Shown: positions 15,704 to 23,311, numbered from the stretch's first letter. The stretch: DNA of 26,045 bases from an uncultured Lachnospiraceae bacterium (GCA_910583895.1 CAJTYJ010000048.1:1-26045), one strand, 5' to 3'. The notes: generated by a model not told the origin, from the letters alone. Translations and numbers: made by a program.

Positions 15704-16783
15704 GGCATATTCCAAAAGTCCTGTCAACTCCCGGAAAAAATCACCTGTATCACTTACATTTATGGTACAGATCACCTGTCTGCACCGGTCAATCAGCGCT
15801 CTTGCACACTCCACATCCTTTTCACGGATCCTGCAGAAAGCTTTCACACTGACTACCTCTGCTGCCAGTGCTTTTGCAGACGGATAGTCCAGATCATTTT
15901 CCCACAGGATACCCGCTGCAAAGGGAATCCCTTCTCTTTGCAAACGGCGATAGACCTCCGTACCGCTCCCGCTGCCGGAGAGGACGAATACCTCCGGTTC
16001 TCCTTTCACCGGCTCCAGCTCCAGATTCCCGGTCCGCTCGTCATAAGAACCAACGGTCATCCGATACAACTTTGAGATATATCCTTCCGAAAAGATCTCC
16101 TCTGGTGTTCCAAACCGGTCAATCCGGTCGCCTCTGACGCAAGCGACTTTATCCGAAATCCGTCCCGCCAGGTCAAGTTCATGAAGGGACAAAATAACGG
16201 ACAGATTCCTGGTCCTGGACATCTGCTGGAGAATGGATAGAAATTCCAGCTTGTATCTCATATCCAGAAAGGATGTGGGCTCATCCAGCACCAGAAGCTC
16301 CGGCTCCTGGCAGATGGCCCGGGCCAACATCACCCGCTGCTTCTGTCCGTCGCTGGTCTGCATAAAATCCCGATCCGAAAGCTCTGCAATATGTACCAGC
16401 TCCATCGCCTCCCGAACGATCCTCCGGTCCTCCTTTGAGAGCACACCAAACCGTCCGGTATAAGGATAACGTCCGGTGGCCACCACATCCTCACAGGTCA
16501 TAAGCTCTGTCCGTACCCGATCTGTCAATACAACGGAAAGTTTCCTGGACCACTCCTTCCCGCTTATGGTGCTGGTCTTTCTTCCATCCAGGAAAACCGC
16601 TCCTCCAAGAGGCGCAAGCTGCCGAATCAGGCTTTTCAGAATCGTCGTCTTTCCGGCACCGTTCGGCCCGATCAGAGTCAGGATTTCACCCTTTTTCAGC
16701 CCAAGTGTGATGTCCCGGATCAGGGGCACATCCTTGTACCCCACCGAAAGTCCTTCCGTATACAGATAATCTTTCTCCCACAT
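15686..16783 (-). CDS. FecE/BtuD-type ABC transporter ATPase with C-terminal extension
   Basis: A 365-residue ATPase, expected to drive import by the permease encoded just upstream. The ABC core has Walker A GPNGAGKTT (39-47), signature TSDGQ (143-147), Walker B LLVLDEP (163-169) and the switch His201. The usual Q-loop Gln is not evident; that stretch reads VVLTDRVRTEL. About 110 residues follow the normal end of the domain, including a Gly-rich VFVLSGSGSGTEVYRR (266-280) and FAAGILWENDLDYPSAKAL. FecE and BtuD are usually near 250-260 residues, so this is an extra domain, perhaps regulatory or ligand sensing. The start is seven bases past the permease stop with AAGGGG upstream. Substrate (corrinoid, haem or siderophore) is not fixed by sequence; the riboswitch favours a corrinoid-related one. 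Confidence 0.87.
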   Translation of the reverse strand: MWEKDYLYTEGLSVGYKDVPLIRDITLGLKKGEILTLIGPNGAGKTTILKSLIRQLAPLGGAVFLDGRKTSTISGKEWSRKLSVVLTDRVRTELMTCEDVVATGRYPYTGRFGVLSKEDRRIVREAMELVHIAELSDRDFMQTSDGQKQRVMLARAICQEPELLVLDEPTSFLDMRYKLEFLSILQQMSRTRNLSVILSLHELDLAGRISDKVACVRGDRIDRFGTPEEIFSEGYISKLYRMTVGSYDERTGNLELEPVKGEPEVFVLSGSGSGTEVYRRLQREGIPFAAGILWENDLDYPSAKALAAEVVSVKAFCRIREKDVECARALIDRCRQVICTINVSDTGDFFRELTGLLEYAKKQGK

Positions 16784-16789
16784 GCAGCC

Positions 16790-17800
16790 TCATCCCCTTT
16801 CCTTTTTCCGGCGCAACATAATAAAGATGACCACCGGCGCGCCAAAGATCGCTGTCACCGTACTGATACTTAGCTCCGTGGGTGCAAACATCACCCGGGC
16901 CAGCAGATCGCAAAACAGGCAGAATGCCGCACCGCCCAGAAAGCAGCCCGGGATCATCCAAATAGGCTTTGCCGTTCCAAAGAGGCTTTTTACCAAATGA
17001 GGAACTGCGATCCCCACAAACGATACCGGACCGGCAAAAGCAGTCACACAGGCCGACAGGATGCTGGACAAAAGCACCAGAAGCACCCGAAAAAGCGGAA
17101 GATTCAACCCCATATTGCCCGCATAGGACTCTCCCATCTGGTAGGCGCTGATCGGTTTGGACATGAGAAACACAAAAAAAGTTGTGAAAAAAATCACAAA
17201 AGCCAGCACCGCCACATTATCCCAGCTGATACCTGAAAAGCTTCCTTTGGACCAGTTATGCAGATTCACAATTTCCGCATCCTCCGCAAAGGTCACGATA
17301 AAATCCGTGATGGCTGTGCAGATATAGCCGATCATAACTCCGCTGACAATCAGCATGGACATCTGTTCCATAACTCTGGACATAAGCAATACAAAGCCCA
17401 TGGCAATCATGGCCCCGGCAAATGCAGCCAGAATCATAACCATCGAACTGACTGCGGTCGCCCTCTGAAGAGCTGCCACCATGACCAGAGCCACCACCAG
17501 CTTGGCCCCCGAAGAAATCCCCAGGATAAAAGGCCCCGCAATAGGATTGTGGAAAAAGGTCTGCAGTAGATACCCTGACAGCGCCAGGCCGCCTCCCAGA
17601 ATTGCCGCCGCCAGTGCCCGGGGAAACCGGATCTGAAGAACAATATCAGCAAAAACATCGTCCCCTTTCTCTCCACCCAATATGCTCAACACTTCTGAAA
17701 AAGGAATGCTGACGCTTCCGGCACATATATTTACAACCAGAAACATCAGCACCAGAAGCACCAAAACCCCATATGCCATTCCATATCTGCTGTGTTTCAT
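16790..17800 (-). CDS. FecCD/BtuC-type ABC transporter permease
   Basis: A 336-residue integral membrane protein with about nine to ten hydrophobic segments, the pattern of the FecCD family that imports iron-siderophore, haem or vitamin B12. Conserved stretches include FPRALAAAILGGGLALSG and NPIAGPFILGISSGAKL (about 57-104), and FAGPVSFVGIAVPHLVKSL near the ATPase-coupling region. Length is typical. The ribosome binding site is weak (GTGGGG). It is separated from the binding-protein gene by 131 bases holding a strong hairpin, and from the ATPase gene by six bases. Confidence 0.92.
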   Translation of the reverse strand: MKHSRYGMAYGVLVLLVLMFLVVNICAGSVSIPFSEVLSILGGEKGDDVFADIVLQIRFPRALAAAILGGGLALSGYLLQTFFHNPIAGPFILGISSGAKLVVALVMVAALQRATAVSSMVMILAAFAGAMIAMGFVLLMSRVMEQMSMLIVSGVMIGYICTAITDFIVTFAEDAEIVNLHNWSKGSFSGISWDNVAVLAFVIFFTTFFVFLMSKPISAYQMGESYAGNMGLNLPLFRVLLVLLSSILSACVTAFAGPVSFVGIAVPHLVKSLFGTAKPIWMIPGCFLGGAAFCLFCDLLARVMFAPTELSISTVTAIFGAPVVIFIMLRRKKERG

Positions 17801-17883
17801 ATTATGCTACCCCACATTTGTTTTTTAGAAACCGGCCCATCCACCGGCTCTGTTTCTGTTATTGCTCTGTTCTTTTGCATGCC

Positions 17884-17932
17884 ATACCCTCAGTGGACAA
17901 GGGGACACACGTCCCTTGTCCACTGAGGGTAT
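17884..17932 (-). repeat. Long perfect hairpin between binding-protein and permease genes
   Basis: A perfect 20-bp inverted repeat (17884-17903 with 17913-17932) surrounds nine bases. The stem can be lengthened past one bulged G to leave the loop ACAC. It begins at the stop codon of the binding-protein gene. No T tract follows, so it is not a standard terminator. By position it could protect the upstream message from 3' decay and lower permease expression, as known for intercistronic hairpins in other binding-protein operons. It could also be a small palindromic repeat element. Confidence 0.8.
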
Positions 17933-19086
17933 CATTTCAGCTTATACAAATAGGTCAGGTCATCCTCTTCTCCTGACAGCATCCGATGGATATCCTGGAT
18001 CATGATACCCAGCTCCATAGAAGACTGATACAGATTCCTGGTTGTGCAGTACACATTCCCTTCCTGCACAGCCCGGAAGTTCTCCAAAAGACTGCTTTTG
18101 GCAATCAGTTCCTCCACAGAGGAAAGCTCACCCTCAATCGCGCTGTTGTATACAATATAATCTGCTTCTTTGGCCGAGGCATAGAATTGTTCCATCTGCA
18201 TGGTAATGGTAGAAGAGGCCAAATTCCCATCCCGGCCGGATTCTTTCAGATCCTCAAAAATATAGTGTCCACCCGCCATCTCAATCATCTTCGGCAGATA
18301 ATCCAGAGAATTCCGGACATTGGCTTCTCCGTTGCTGGTTATATAAAAAAATGCCACCGACTTATTGGAGACTTCTCCGCTGCTGACAGACGTAAACGCC
18401 TCCATCTGTGCCCGAAATGCCTCTTCTGCCTCTTCTTCTTTTCCCACAAGAACACCATACAACTTCACCCATTCTGTCCGCCCCAGAGGTTCCTCCTCAT
18501 AGCTCGAATGATCCACCAGCACCGGAATCCCAAGCTTTTCCAGCTGCTCCTTCACTTCCGGATTATGGTAGATCATAGTATTTTCCACTGCCAGGCCGCA
18601 ATTCTCTGACAAAATTTTCTCATAGTCCGGCGCCGAATAATTGCCCGCATACAAAATCTCTCCGGACTCCATTGCCGCCCTTGCCTCAGCGATATACCAG
18701 CCTTCCGCCTTCATGCCGGAAAACCGTACCTGATTCAGCGCATCCAAGGCTACAAACATGTCCATCACCGCCGATGCCACCAGGTAGATTTTATTGACTG
18801 GCTGCAAAAGTGGCACGATATCTTCCGCTAGCTTTTCCGGCACCGGATGTCCTTCCGGCACCACCAGATAGCGGCTCTCATCCTTTATGGTGATCAGTGC
18901 ATACCCGTCCTCATAATAGTCCACCGCAAACTGCTCCGCATAGACTGTCTCCATACTGTGGCTGTAAGTAAGTCCGGGGCTGATATCCGTCTCTTTTTTT
19001 TCTGTCCCGTTCCCCGCTGTCCTACTGCAGGAAATGCAGACCAGTGCCATACTTATACAAAATATCAATACTGCCAGTTTTCTCAT
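17932..19086 (-). CDS. Lipoprotein substrate-binding component of ABC transporter
   Basis: A 384-residue class III binding protein (FhuD/BtuF/FecB type) expected to sit on the outer face of the membrane and feed the FecCD-type permease. The signal peptide is MRKLAVLIFCISMALVCIS with lipidated Cys20 (lipobox CISC, with Cys at -3 instead of the usual Leu). The body shows two lobes joined by a long helix, with family-like stretches GLAVENTMIYHNPEVKEQLE, GIPVLVDHSSYEEEPLGR and SLDYLPKMIEMAGGHYIFED. The start at 19086 is preferred to an ATG 48 bases upstream because AGGAGAAGGG lies just before it and the signal peptide then begins at residue 1. It overlaps the stop of the preceding gene as TGATG, showing tight coupling. 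Ligand unknown. Confidence 0.9.
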   Translation of the reverse strand: MRKLAVLIFCISMALVCISCSRTAGNGTEKKETDISPGLTYSHSMETVYAEQFAVDYYEDGYALITIKDESRYLVVPEGHPVPEKLAEDIVPLLQPVNKIYLVASAVMDMFVALDALNQVRFSGMKAEGWYIAEARAAMESGEILYAGNYSAPDYEKILSENCGLAVENTMIYHNPEVKEQLEKLGIPVLVDHSSYEEEPLGRTEWVKLYGVLVGKEEEAEEAFRAQMEAFTSVSSGEVSNKSVAFFYITSNGEANVRNSLDYLPKMIEMAGGHYIFEDLKESGRDGNLASSTITMQMEQFYASAKEADYIVYNSAIEGELSSVEELIAKSSLLENFRAVQEGNVYCTTRNLYQSSMELGIMIQDIHRMLSGEEDDLTYLYKLK

Positions 19087-20189
19087 CACCGGACCCTTCT
19101 CCTCTTCTTTTTCACAAAAGACACCGCCACACACACGGCTACGACAGCCAAGGCCATATATACTACTTTCTTTGCCGCTGCCTGAGGCGTCTCATCTGCC
19201 GACATAATTCCATCCCCCCGGAAGATCAGCGTATATTCCACTTCATGGGGCGTACTCATGGCCGTCGTGTCTGCAATCACCTGCATTGGCTCATTAAAAA
19301 GCAGGATCGGAATCTCAAAAATCGAATATCCTTCCGTGTTCACCGGAAGGTATTTTTTCCCTCCTACCACCATATAGTCATAGCTGGCGCTGCTCCACTG
19401 AAGTCTGGCGTAAGCCAGCCCATCTTTTACCAGAAGCCCTGCCGGAGAATTCACCGTGGACCGCCCTGTACCGCCGGTTAACTCCACCGGGATGGCATAT
19501 TCCCCGTCCTTCATCTCAATCAGCGCCGGTTCAGCAGACTGAGGTTGTTCCGTCTCCTGTTCTGCCTCCGCCGCTTCTTTCTCTGCCCGCATGGCCTCAA
19601 TTCGCCGCTCCTTTGCCTCCTGCTTCAATGCATCATAATCCGGCAACTCCACCAGCACCGCATCCTCTGGAAGGCTCTGAGCCCGGAATAAGATCTGACG
19701 GTCATACCATCTTTCCCGGTTCCGGCTGAAGGCTGCACAGTCAATGGGCTGATCCAGCGCTTCCACCGGGACGGTATAAGTATACCGGCCCTCTTCATCC
19801 TCCATATAGCCAATATATTCTGAACGATCGCTTCCTGCCGCCTCTTCCCCGGTACCCATATAGAGCTTCAGATAGCCAGTCCCTCCCAAAGTAAGGACTG
19901 CCGTTATTTCTCCTTCGGAGACGGTCAGCACTGCCTTCTCCACCCGAAACATGGAAGAGCTGGACTCCACCTCCACCTCATAGACCCCATCAACCACATC
20001 CGTCCCGTAGATCGGATACATCCCCTCAATTCCCACATCCTGAGCTTTCACCTGCTGCTCCTCTGAGGCAACCTGATCAAAGGAGATCTCCTCTCCCTCC
20101 CCGGCTGCCTGGCTGGTCACGCCGCCGCCCAACATCCATCCTGCTAAAACAAAGAAAACTATCTGTCTCATCCTTCTTTTCTGATCCAT
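19086..20189 (-). CDS. Membrane-anchored surface protein with two related beta domains, the second NEAT-like
   Basis: A 367-residue protein with a signal peptide (about 1-29, VTSQAAG), a first domain at about 57-178, an acidic, probably helical linker at 180-222, a second domain at about 223-325, a single transmembrane helix at 341-359 and a basic tail KKKRRRVR. The two domains align with each other: DGVYEVEVE with DGEYAIPVE, AVLTVSEGEITAVL with GLLVKDGLAYARL, and ILFR with LIFR. The second resembles the NEAT haem-binding fold of Gram-positive Isd proteins (DG-Y, PAGLLVKDG, SS-YDYMV). No sortase motif is seen; anchoring is by the helix. Being coupled to the binding-protein gene and behind a B12 riboswitch, it probably captures a tetrapyrrole or metal ligand. 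This function is inferred. Confidence 0.75.
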   Translation of the reverse strand: MDQKRRMRQIVFFVLAGWMLGGGVTSQAAGEGEEISFDQVASEEQQVKAQDVGIEGMYPIYGTDVVDGVYEVEVESSSSMFRVEKAVLTVSEGEITAVLTLGGTGYLKLYMGTGEEAAGSDRSEYIGYMEDEEGRYTYTVPVEALDQPIDCAAFSRNRERWYDRQILFRAQSLPEDAVLVELPDYDALKQEAKERRIEAMRAEKEAAEAEQETEQPQSAEPALIEMKDGEYAIPVELTGGTGRSTVNSPAGLLVKDGLAYARLQWSSASYDYMVVGGKKYLPVNTEGYSIFEIPILLFNEPMQVIADTTAMSTPHEVEYTLIFRGDGIMSADETPQAAAKKVVYMALAVVAVCVAVSFVKKKRRRVR

Positions 20190-20218
20190 TCCTGCAGATC
20201 CCCTCTGTCACCAGATAT

Positions 20219-20258
20219 GGCGGGACCGTCAGAAAATTCTTTCCGCACAAATCCCGCC
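20219..20258 (-). repeat. Intercistronic inverted repeat between cbiK-like and NEAT-like genes
   Basis: GGCGGGA and TCCCGCC (20219-20225 with 20252-20258) can pair across a 26-base loop that itself holds a short AGAA/TTCT stem. There is no T tract, so full termination is unlikely. It lies in a 92-base gap inside the operon and may affect message stability. Confidence 0.45.
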
Positions 20259-20281
20259 GTGTTCTGTCTAATTATTCTGTA

Positions 20282-21271
20282 TTATTCGCCCAGCTGATCA
20301 ATTGCTGCCTGAGCATGCTCTACATAGATTTCACGGATTCCCGGAAGTTCTCCGAGTCCTTTCAGTCTGCACTCCACCTCATAGCCTTCTGCCGTAAGTG
20401 CCGTCTTCCAGGTGTCTTCCTCATCCCCTGCCATGTCATTGTTGGCATGATCGCCTGCCACCACCATCAGAGGCTGCAGTACAACTTTTTTATAGGATCC
20501 CGCTTCCTTCAACGCTTTGATCACGTCGTCAAGGGTCGGCGCTGCCTCCACAGTTCCAATATAATAGTGCTCATAGCCCGCCGATTTCAGCTTCTCCTGC
20601 ATGGTGGAATATACCTGATTGGATTCGGCTTCCGTTCCATGTCCCATATACACAATAGCGGTCTCTCCGTCGTCATAGGAACCAGTATCCTCTGTAATCG
20701 CCTGAATCACTGCTTCATAATCGCTGTCGCTGGTCAAAAGTGGCTCTCCAAGTACAATCTTATCGAAATCACTTTCATACTCTCCCAGTTCTTGTACCAG
20801 ATCCGCATACTCCAGTCCGTTCATCAAATGGGTCGGCTGCACAATCAAAGTTTTAAATCCATCAGCCACTGCCCGGTCCAGCGCCTCTGTCACATTGTCA
20901 ATCTCTAGGCCATCCCGCTCTTTTAGTTTATCAATGATAATCTGTGCAGTAAAAGCACGTCTTACTGGATACTGAGGGAACGCCTCTGCAAGGCGTTCTT
21001 CGATGGCTCCAATGGTGATATCCCGGCTGTCGTTAAAACTGGTCCCAAAGCTGACTGCCAGAAGCAGCGTATCCTCTGAGGGTTCCTGGGCTTCTTCCTG
21101 AGATACATCAGCCTCTTTCGTCTCCTCTGCCGGCGCCTCCGTTTCCTGCTCTGCTGCTTCTTCCTGAACCTCCTCTGATTGCACATCCGCCTGTGCACCA
21201 CTTCCGCACCCGGTCATACACAGAACCAGAGCGGTCAAACCTGCCAGCAATGCCATTCCTCTGTTTTTCAT
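20282..21271 (-). CDS. cbiK: Exported lipoprotein sirohydrochlorin cobaltochelatase-like protein (CbiK family)
   Basis: A 329-residue protein. The first 21 residues are a lipoprotein signal peptide with lipobox MTGC and lipidated Cys22. An acidic Glu-rich linker runs from 23 to about 67, and a full CbiK class II chelatase domain fills 68-329. Anaerobic-pathway CbiK inserts cobalt into sirohydrochlorin. The metal-site histidines expected from Salmonella CbiK are present as His211 (YMGHGTE) and His275 (AGDHANND), and His148 (QPTHLMNG) is also conserved. Family stretches VSFGTSFNDSR and VRRAFTAQIIIDKLKERDG are clear. The start at 21271 is preferred to the ATG at 21316 because AGGAGG lies eight bases upstream. 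Known exported relatives include periplasmic CbiK of Desulfovibrio and haem-binding IhtB of Porphyromonas. Chelation or dechelation outside the cell is an inference. Confidence 0.88.
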   Translation of the reverse strand: MKNRGMALLAGLTALVLCMTGCGSGAQADVQSEEVQEEAAEQETEAPAEETKEADVSQEEAQEPSEDTLLLAVSFGTSFNDSRDITIGAIEERLAEAFPQYPVRRAFTAQIIIDKLKERDGLEIDNVTEALDRAVADGFKTLIVQPTHLMNGLEYADLVQELGEYESDFDKIVLGEPLLTSDSDYEAVIQAITEDTGSYDDGETAIVYMGHGTEAESNQVYSTMQEKLKSAGYEHYYIGTVEAAPTLDDVIKALKEAGSYKKVVLQPLMVVAGDHANNDMAGDEEDTWKTALTAEGYEVECRLKGLGELPGIREIYVEHAQAAIDQLGE

Positions 21272-21317
21272 ATCCTTATCCTCCTGATGATTGTTGTGCT
21301 TCAGCCACATCCCCATG

Positions 21318-21347
21318 AAAAAAAGACTGCTGCATCAGGCAGCAATC
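21318..21347 (-). terminator. Intrinsic terminator of the riboswitch expression platform
   Basis: On the minus strand GATTGCTGC, a five-base loop and GCAGCAGTC (arms 21339-21347 and 21325-21333, one G-T pair) are followed by seven T. It lies between the cobalamin aptamer and the cbiK-like gene, about 30 bases before that gene's ribosome binding site. This is the layout of a transcription-terminating OFF riboswitch. CTGCTG at the end of the aptamer could pair with CAGCAG of the terminator as part of an antiterminator, but this pairing is only a suggestion. Confidence 0.85.
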
Positions 21348-21429
21348 CGTGTAAAAGGACGTATTGGATGCGGCACACCGCTTCTCATCTGTTACGACCA
21401 GTTACTCGTGGTCCGGGATTTCCCGTTTC

Positions 21430-21605
21430 CTCAGCAGGCAGGTCTCCTGACTCATAGATCCGTATACGGAATCCGCCTTCCCAATCGCTCAGTGGCATCT
21501 TATGATTCCGCACTCCCTATTTACAGTGACGAGTTCGTACAGGATTTTCACCTGTTTCCCTTTTCACCGGTCCGTACAAACGCCCGCGACCGGCACCTGC
21601 AGGTT
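21430..21605 (-). ncRNA. Cobalamin (AdoCbl-type) riboswitch aptamer
   Basis: Read on the minus strand, the conserved cobalamin riboswitch blocks appear in order: GGTGCCGG (21590-21597), AAAAGGGAA, CAGGTGAAAATCCTG, the core GTCACTGTAAA, then TGCCACTG and the B12 box AGTCAGGAGACCTGCCTGC (21434-21452). Spacing is normal for this RNA class. Downstream lies an intrinsic terminator and then the cbiK-like gene, so cobalamin binding should switch off the whole operon down to 15686. The divergent cobI gene is outside its control. Confidence 0.95.
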
Positions 21606-21642
21606 TTCATTTTGTGCAGCTGTGATTTTTAGTTGCATTTTT

Positions 21643-21672
21643 AGTATAGCACATCCGAAAAATACCGTCCAA
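21643..21672 (-). promoter_or_regulatory. Promoter of the riboswitch-led operon
   Basis: Minus-strand -35 TTGGAC (21667-21672) and -10 TATACT (21643-21648) are 18 bases apart, placing the transcript start near 21636, about 30 bases before the aptamer. It is divergent from the cobI promoter, with about 46 bases between the two -35 elements. Confidence 0.65.
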
Positions 21673-21718
21673 TTCCATATTGTTATACCTTATATGCCCA
21701 AATCTTTTTGAAATCTAG

Positions 21719-21746
21719 TTGAAAAATTTTTCTCAGATAGTATAAT
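21719..21746 (+). promoter_or_regulatory. Promoter of the cobI operon
   Basis: -35 TTGAAA (21719-21724) and a perfect -10 TATAAT (21741-21746) are separated by 16 bases. The predicted start near 21753 leaves a leader of less than 30 bases, too short for a riboswitch. A second TTGAAA at 21708 is too far from the -10 box to serve. Confidence 0.7.
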
Positions 21747-21780
21747 AAGCCATATATTTTTACACAAAAGGAGACAGATT

Positions 21781-22470
21781 ATGACAGGAATACTGTATGG
21801 AGTGGGGGTTGGCCCTGGTGATCCGGAGCTTATGACACTAAAAGCAGCAAGACTTATCCGGGAGACGGAGGTCATTGCTCTTCCCGGCACAGCTGCGGAG
21901 GAGACTGTCGCCTACCAGATTGCCGTTCAGGCAGTTCCGGAGCTTTCTAAAAAAACTCTGGTCCCGGTAGCCATGCCCATGACTCATGACAAAGAAGAGA
22001 TGCGTCGGAATCACGACAAAGCAGCCGATTTGCTGGAAATTTATCTGGCCAAGGAAGAAAATGTCGTATTTCTGACCCTAGGAGATCCCACCATTTATTC
22101 CACTTACCTATACGTTCAGAAGCGCATCGCCGACCGGGGATACGAAACCTGTCTGGTCAGCGGCATCACCTCCTTCTGTGCGGCCGCTGCCCGGACCGGC
22201 ACCCCTTTGGTGGAGTGGAACGAGCAACTCCATATTATTCCCGCCGTACACCGGCTGGACCACAGTCTGGATCTGCCTGGCAATTATGTCCTTATGAAAT
22301 CCGGAAAAAAGATGGGACAAGTCAAGGAGATTTTAAGAAAAAGCCAAAAAGAGGTTGTTATGGTAGAAAACTGTGGCATGAAGGAAGAACATATCTACCG
22401 AAATGTGGACGAGATTCCGGATGACGCCGGATATTACTCCCTGATCATCGCAAAAGAACCGCGCATCTAA
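21781..22470 (+). CDS. cobI: Precorrin-2/cobalt-factor II C20-methyltransferase
   Basis: A 229-residue tetrapyrrole methylase that adds a SAM-derived methyl group at C20 of precorrin-2 or its cobalt form, an early step of corrin ring synthesis. The family's N-terminal GVGVGPGDPELMTLKA (7-22) and the SAM-site loop LTLGDPTIYSTY (98-109) are present, and length is typical. In an anaerobic (cobalt-early) organism the name cbiL would apply; sequence alone does not decide between them. AAGGAG lies nine bases before the start. It stands apart from any visible cob/cbi cluster, heading an operon with an ABC-2 transporter, divergent from the cbiK-like operon. Confidence 0.92.
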   Translation: MTGILYGVGVGPGDPELMTLKAARLIRETEVIALPGTAAEETVAYQIAVQAVPELSKKTLVPVAMPMTHDKEEMRRNHDKAADLLEIYLAKEENVVFLTLGDPTIYSTYLYVQKRIADRGYETCLVSGITSFCAAAARTGTPLVEWNEQLHIIPAVHRLDHSLDLPGNYVLMKSGKKMGQVKEILRKSQKEVVMVENCGMKEEHIYRNVDEIPDDAGYYSLIIAKEPRI

Positions 22471-22474
22471 AATT

Positions 22475-23311
22475 ATGATCGAATTGAGACATCTGACCAA
22501 AATCTTTGATAACAGTACAGCGGTAGACGCCATTGATCTCATCATCAAATCAGGTGAATTTTTCGGGCTTCTCGGTCCTAATGGCGCCGGTAAAACCACC
22601 ACCATCAGCATGCTGTCCACCCTTCTTCTGCCTTCATCGGGAGAAATTTTAATTGACAAAGAACTACTCTCCAGAAAGCGGCAGGATCTGAAACAAAAAA
22701 TCAGCGTCATCACCCAGGAATATTCCATGCGTCAGGATATGGATATGGATGAGATCATGGAATATCAGGGACGGCTGTATTTTATCCCTGTCCGTAAGAT
22801 TCGTGCCCGAACCGAGGAGCTTTTCGCCTTCGCCGGTCTTACGGAACATCGTCATAAGACGATACGAAAACTTTCCGGCGGAATGAAAAGGAAGCTCATG
22901 GTCTGTCGTGCACTTTTGACCGAACCCCAAATTCTGCTCCTGGATGAACCCACTGCCGGCATGGACGCCATCTCCCGAAGACAGATGTGGAATCTCCTAC
23001 GGCAACTGAATGAACAGGGGATTACGATTCTTTTGACCACTCATTATATCGAGGAAGCCCAGTCTCTGTGTCACCGGGTGGCTCTGATGAATGACGGCAA
23101 ACTAACCGATGTAGACACCCCTGCACATCTGATCGAAAAGCTGGGCGCCTTTGCTGTGGATGAGCTTCGTCCGGAGGGCGTCAGGAGCCGCTATTTCCCC
23201 GGCCGCGAACAGGCTATCGCATATCTGTCCGGAATTAAAGGCCGGTGCACACTCCGGGACACCACACTGGAAGACGTCTTTGTGGAACAGGCGGGAAAGC
23301 ACTTGTCCTAA
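22475..23311 (+). CDS. ABC-2 type transporter ATPase
   Basis: A 278-residue ATPase of the NatA/DrrA exporter class. Walker A GPNGAGKTT is at 34-42, the Q-loop Gln at 81, signature LSGGM at 133-137, Walker B ILLLDEP at 153-159 and the switch His in LLTTHYIEEA. The C-terminal part with TLEDVFVEQAGKHL is typical of the class. The ATG follows the cobI stop by four bases with no clear Shine-Dalgarno sequence, so translation is probably coupled to cobI. The permease follows. What is moved is unknown; the cobI link suggests a tetrapyrrole intermediate or metal-related compound, but only by context. Confidence 0.92.
   Translation: MIELRHLTKIFDNSTAVDAIDLIIKSGEFFGLLGPNGAGKTTTISMLSTLLLPSSGEILIDKELLSRKRQDLKQKISVITQEYSMRQDMDMDEIMEYQGRLYFIPVRKIRARTEELFAFAGLTEHRHKTIRKLSGGMKRKLMVCRALLTEPQILLLDEPTAGMDAISRRQMWNLLRQLNEQGITILLTTHYIEEAQSLCHRVALMNDGKLTDVDTPAHLIEKLGAFAVDELRPEGVRSRYFPGREQAIAYLSGIKGRCTLRDTTLEDVFVEQAGKHLS

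Noticed and set aside
19087..19134. A 16-residue extension of the binding lipoprotein
   Set aside because: It would place charged residues before the signal peptide; the ATG at 19086 has a strong ribosome binding site and leaves a normal lipoprotein signal.
21700..21780. A second cobalamin riboswitch in front of cobI
   Set aside because: The leader after the candidate promoter is under 30 bases and has none of the conserved aptamer blocks.
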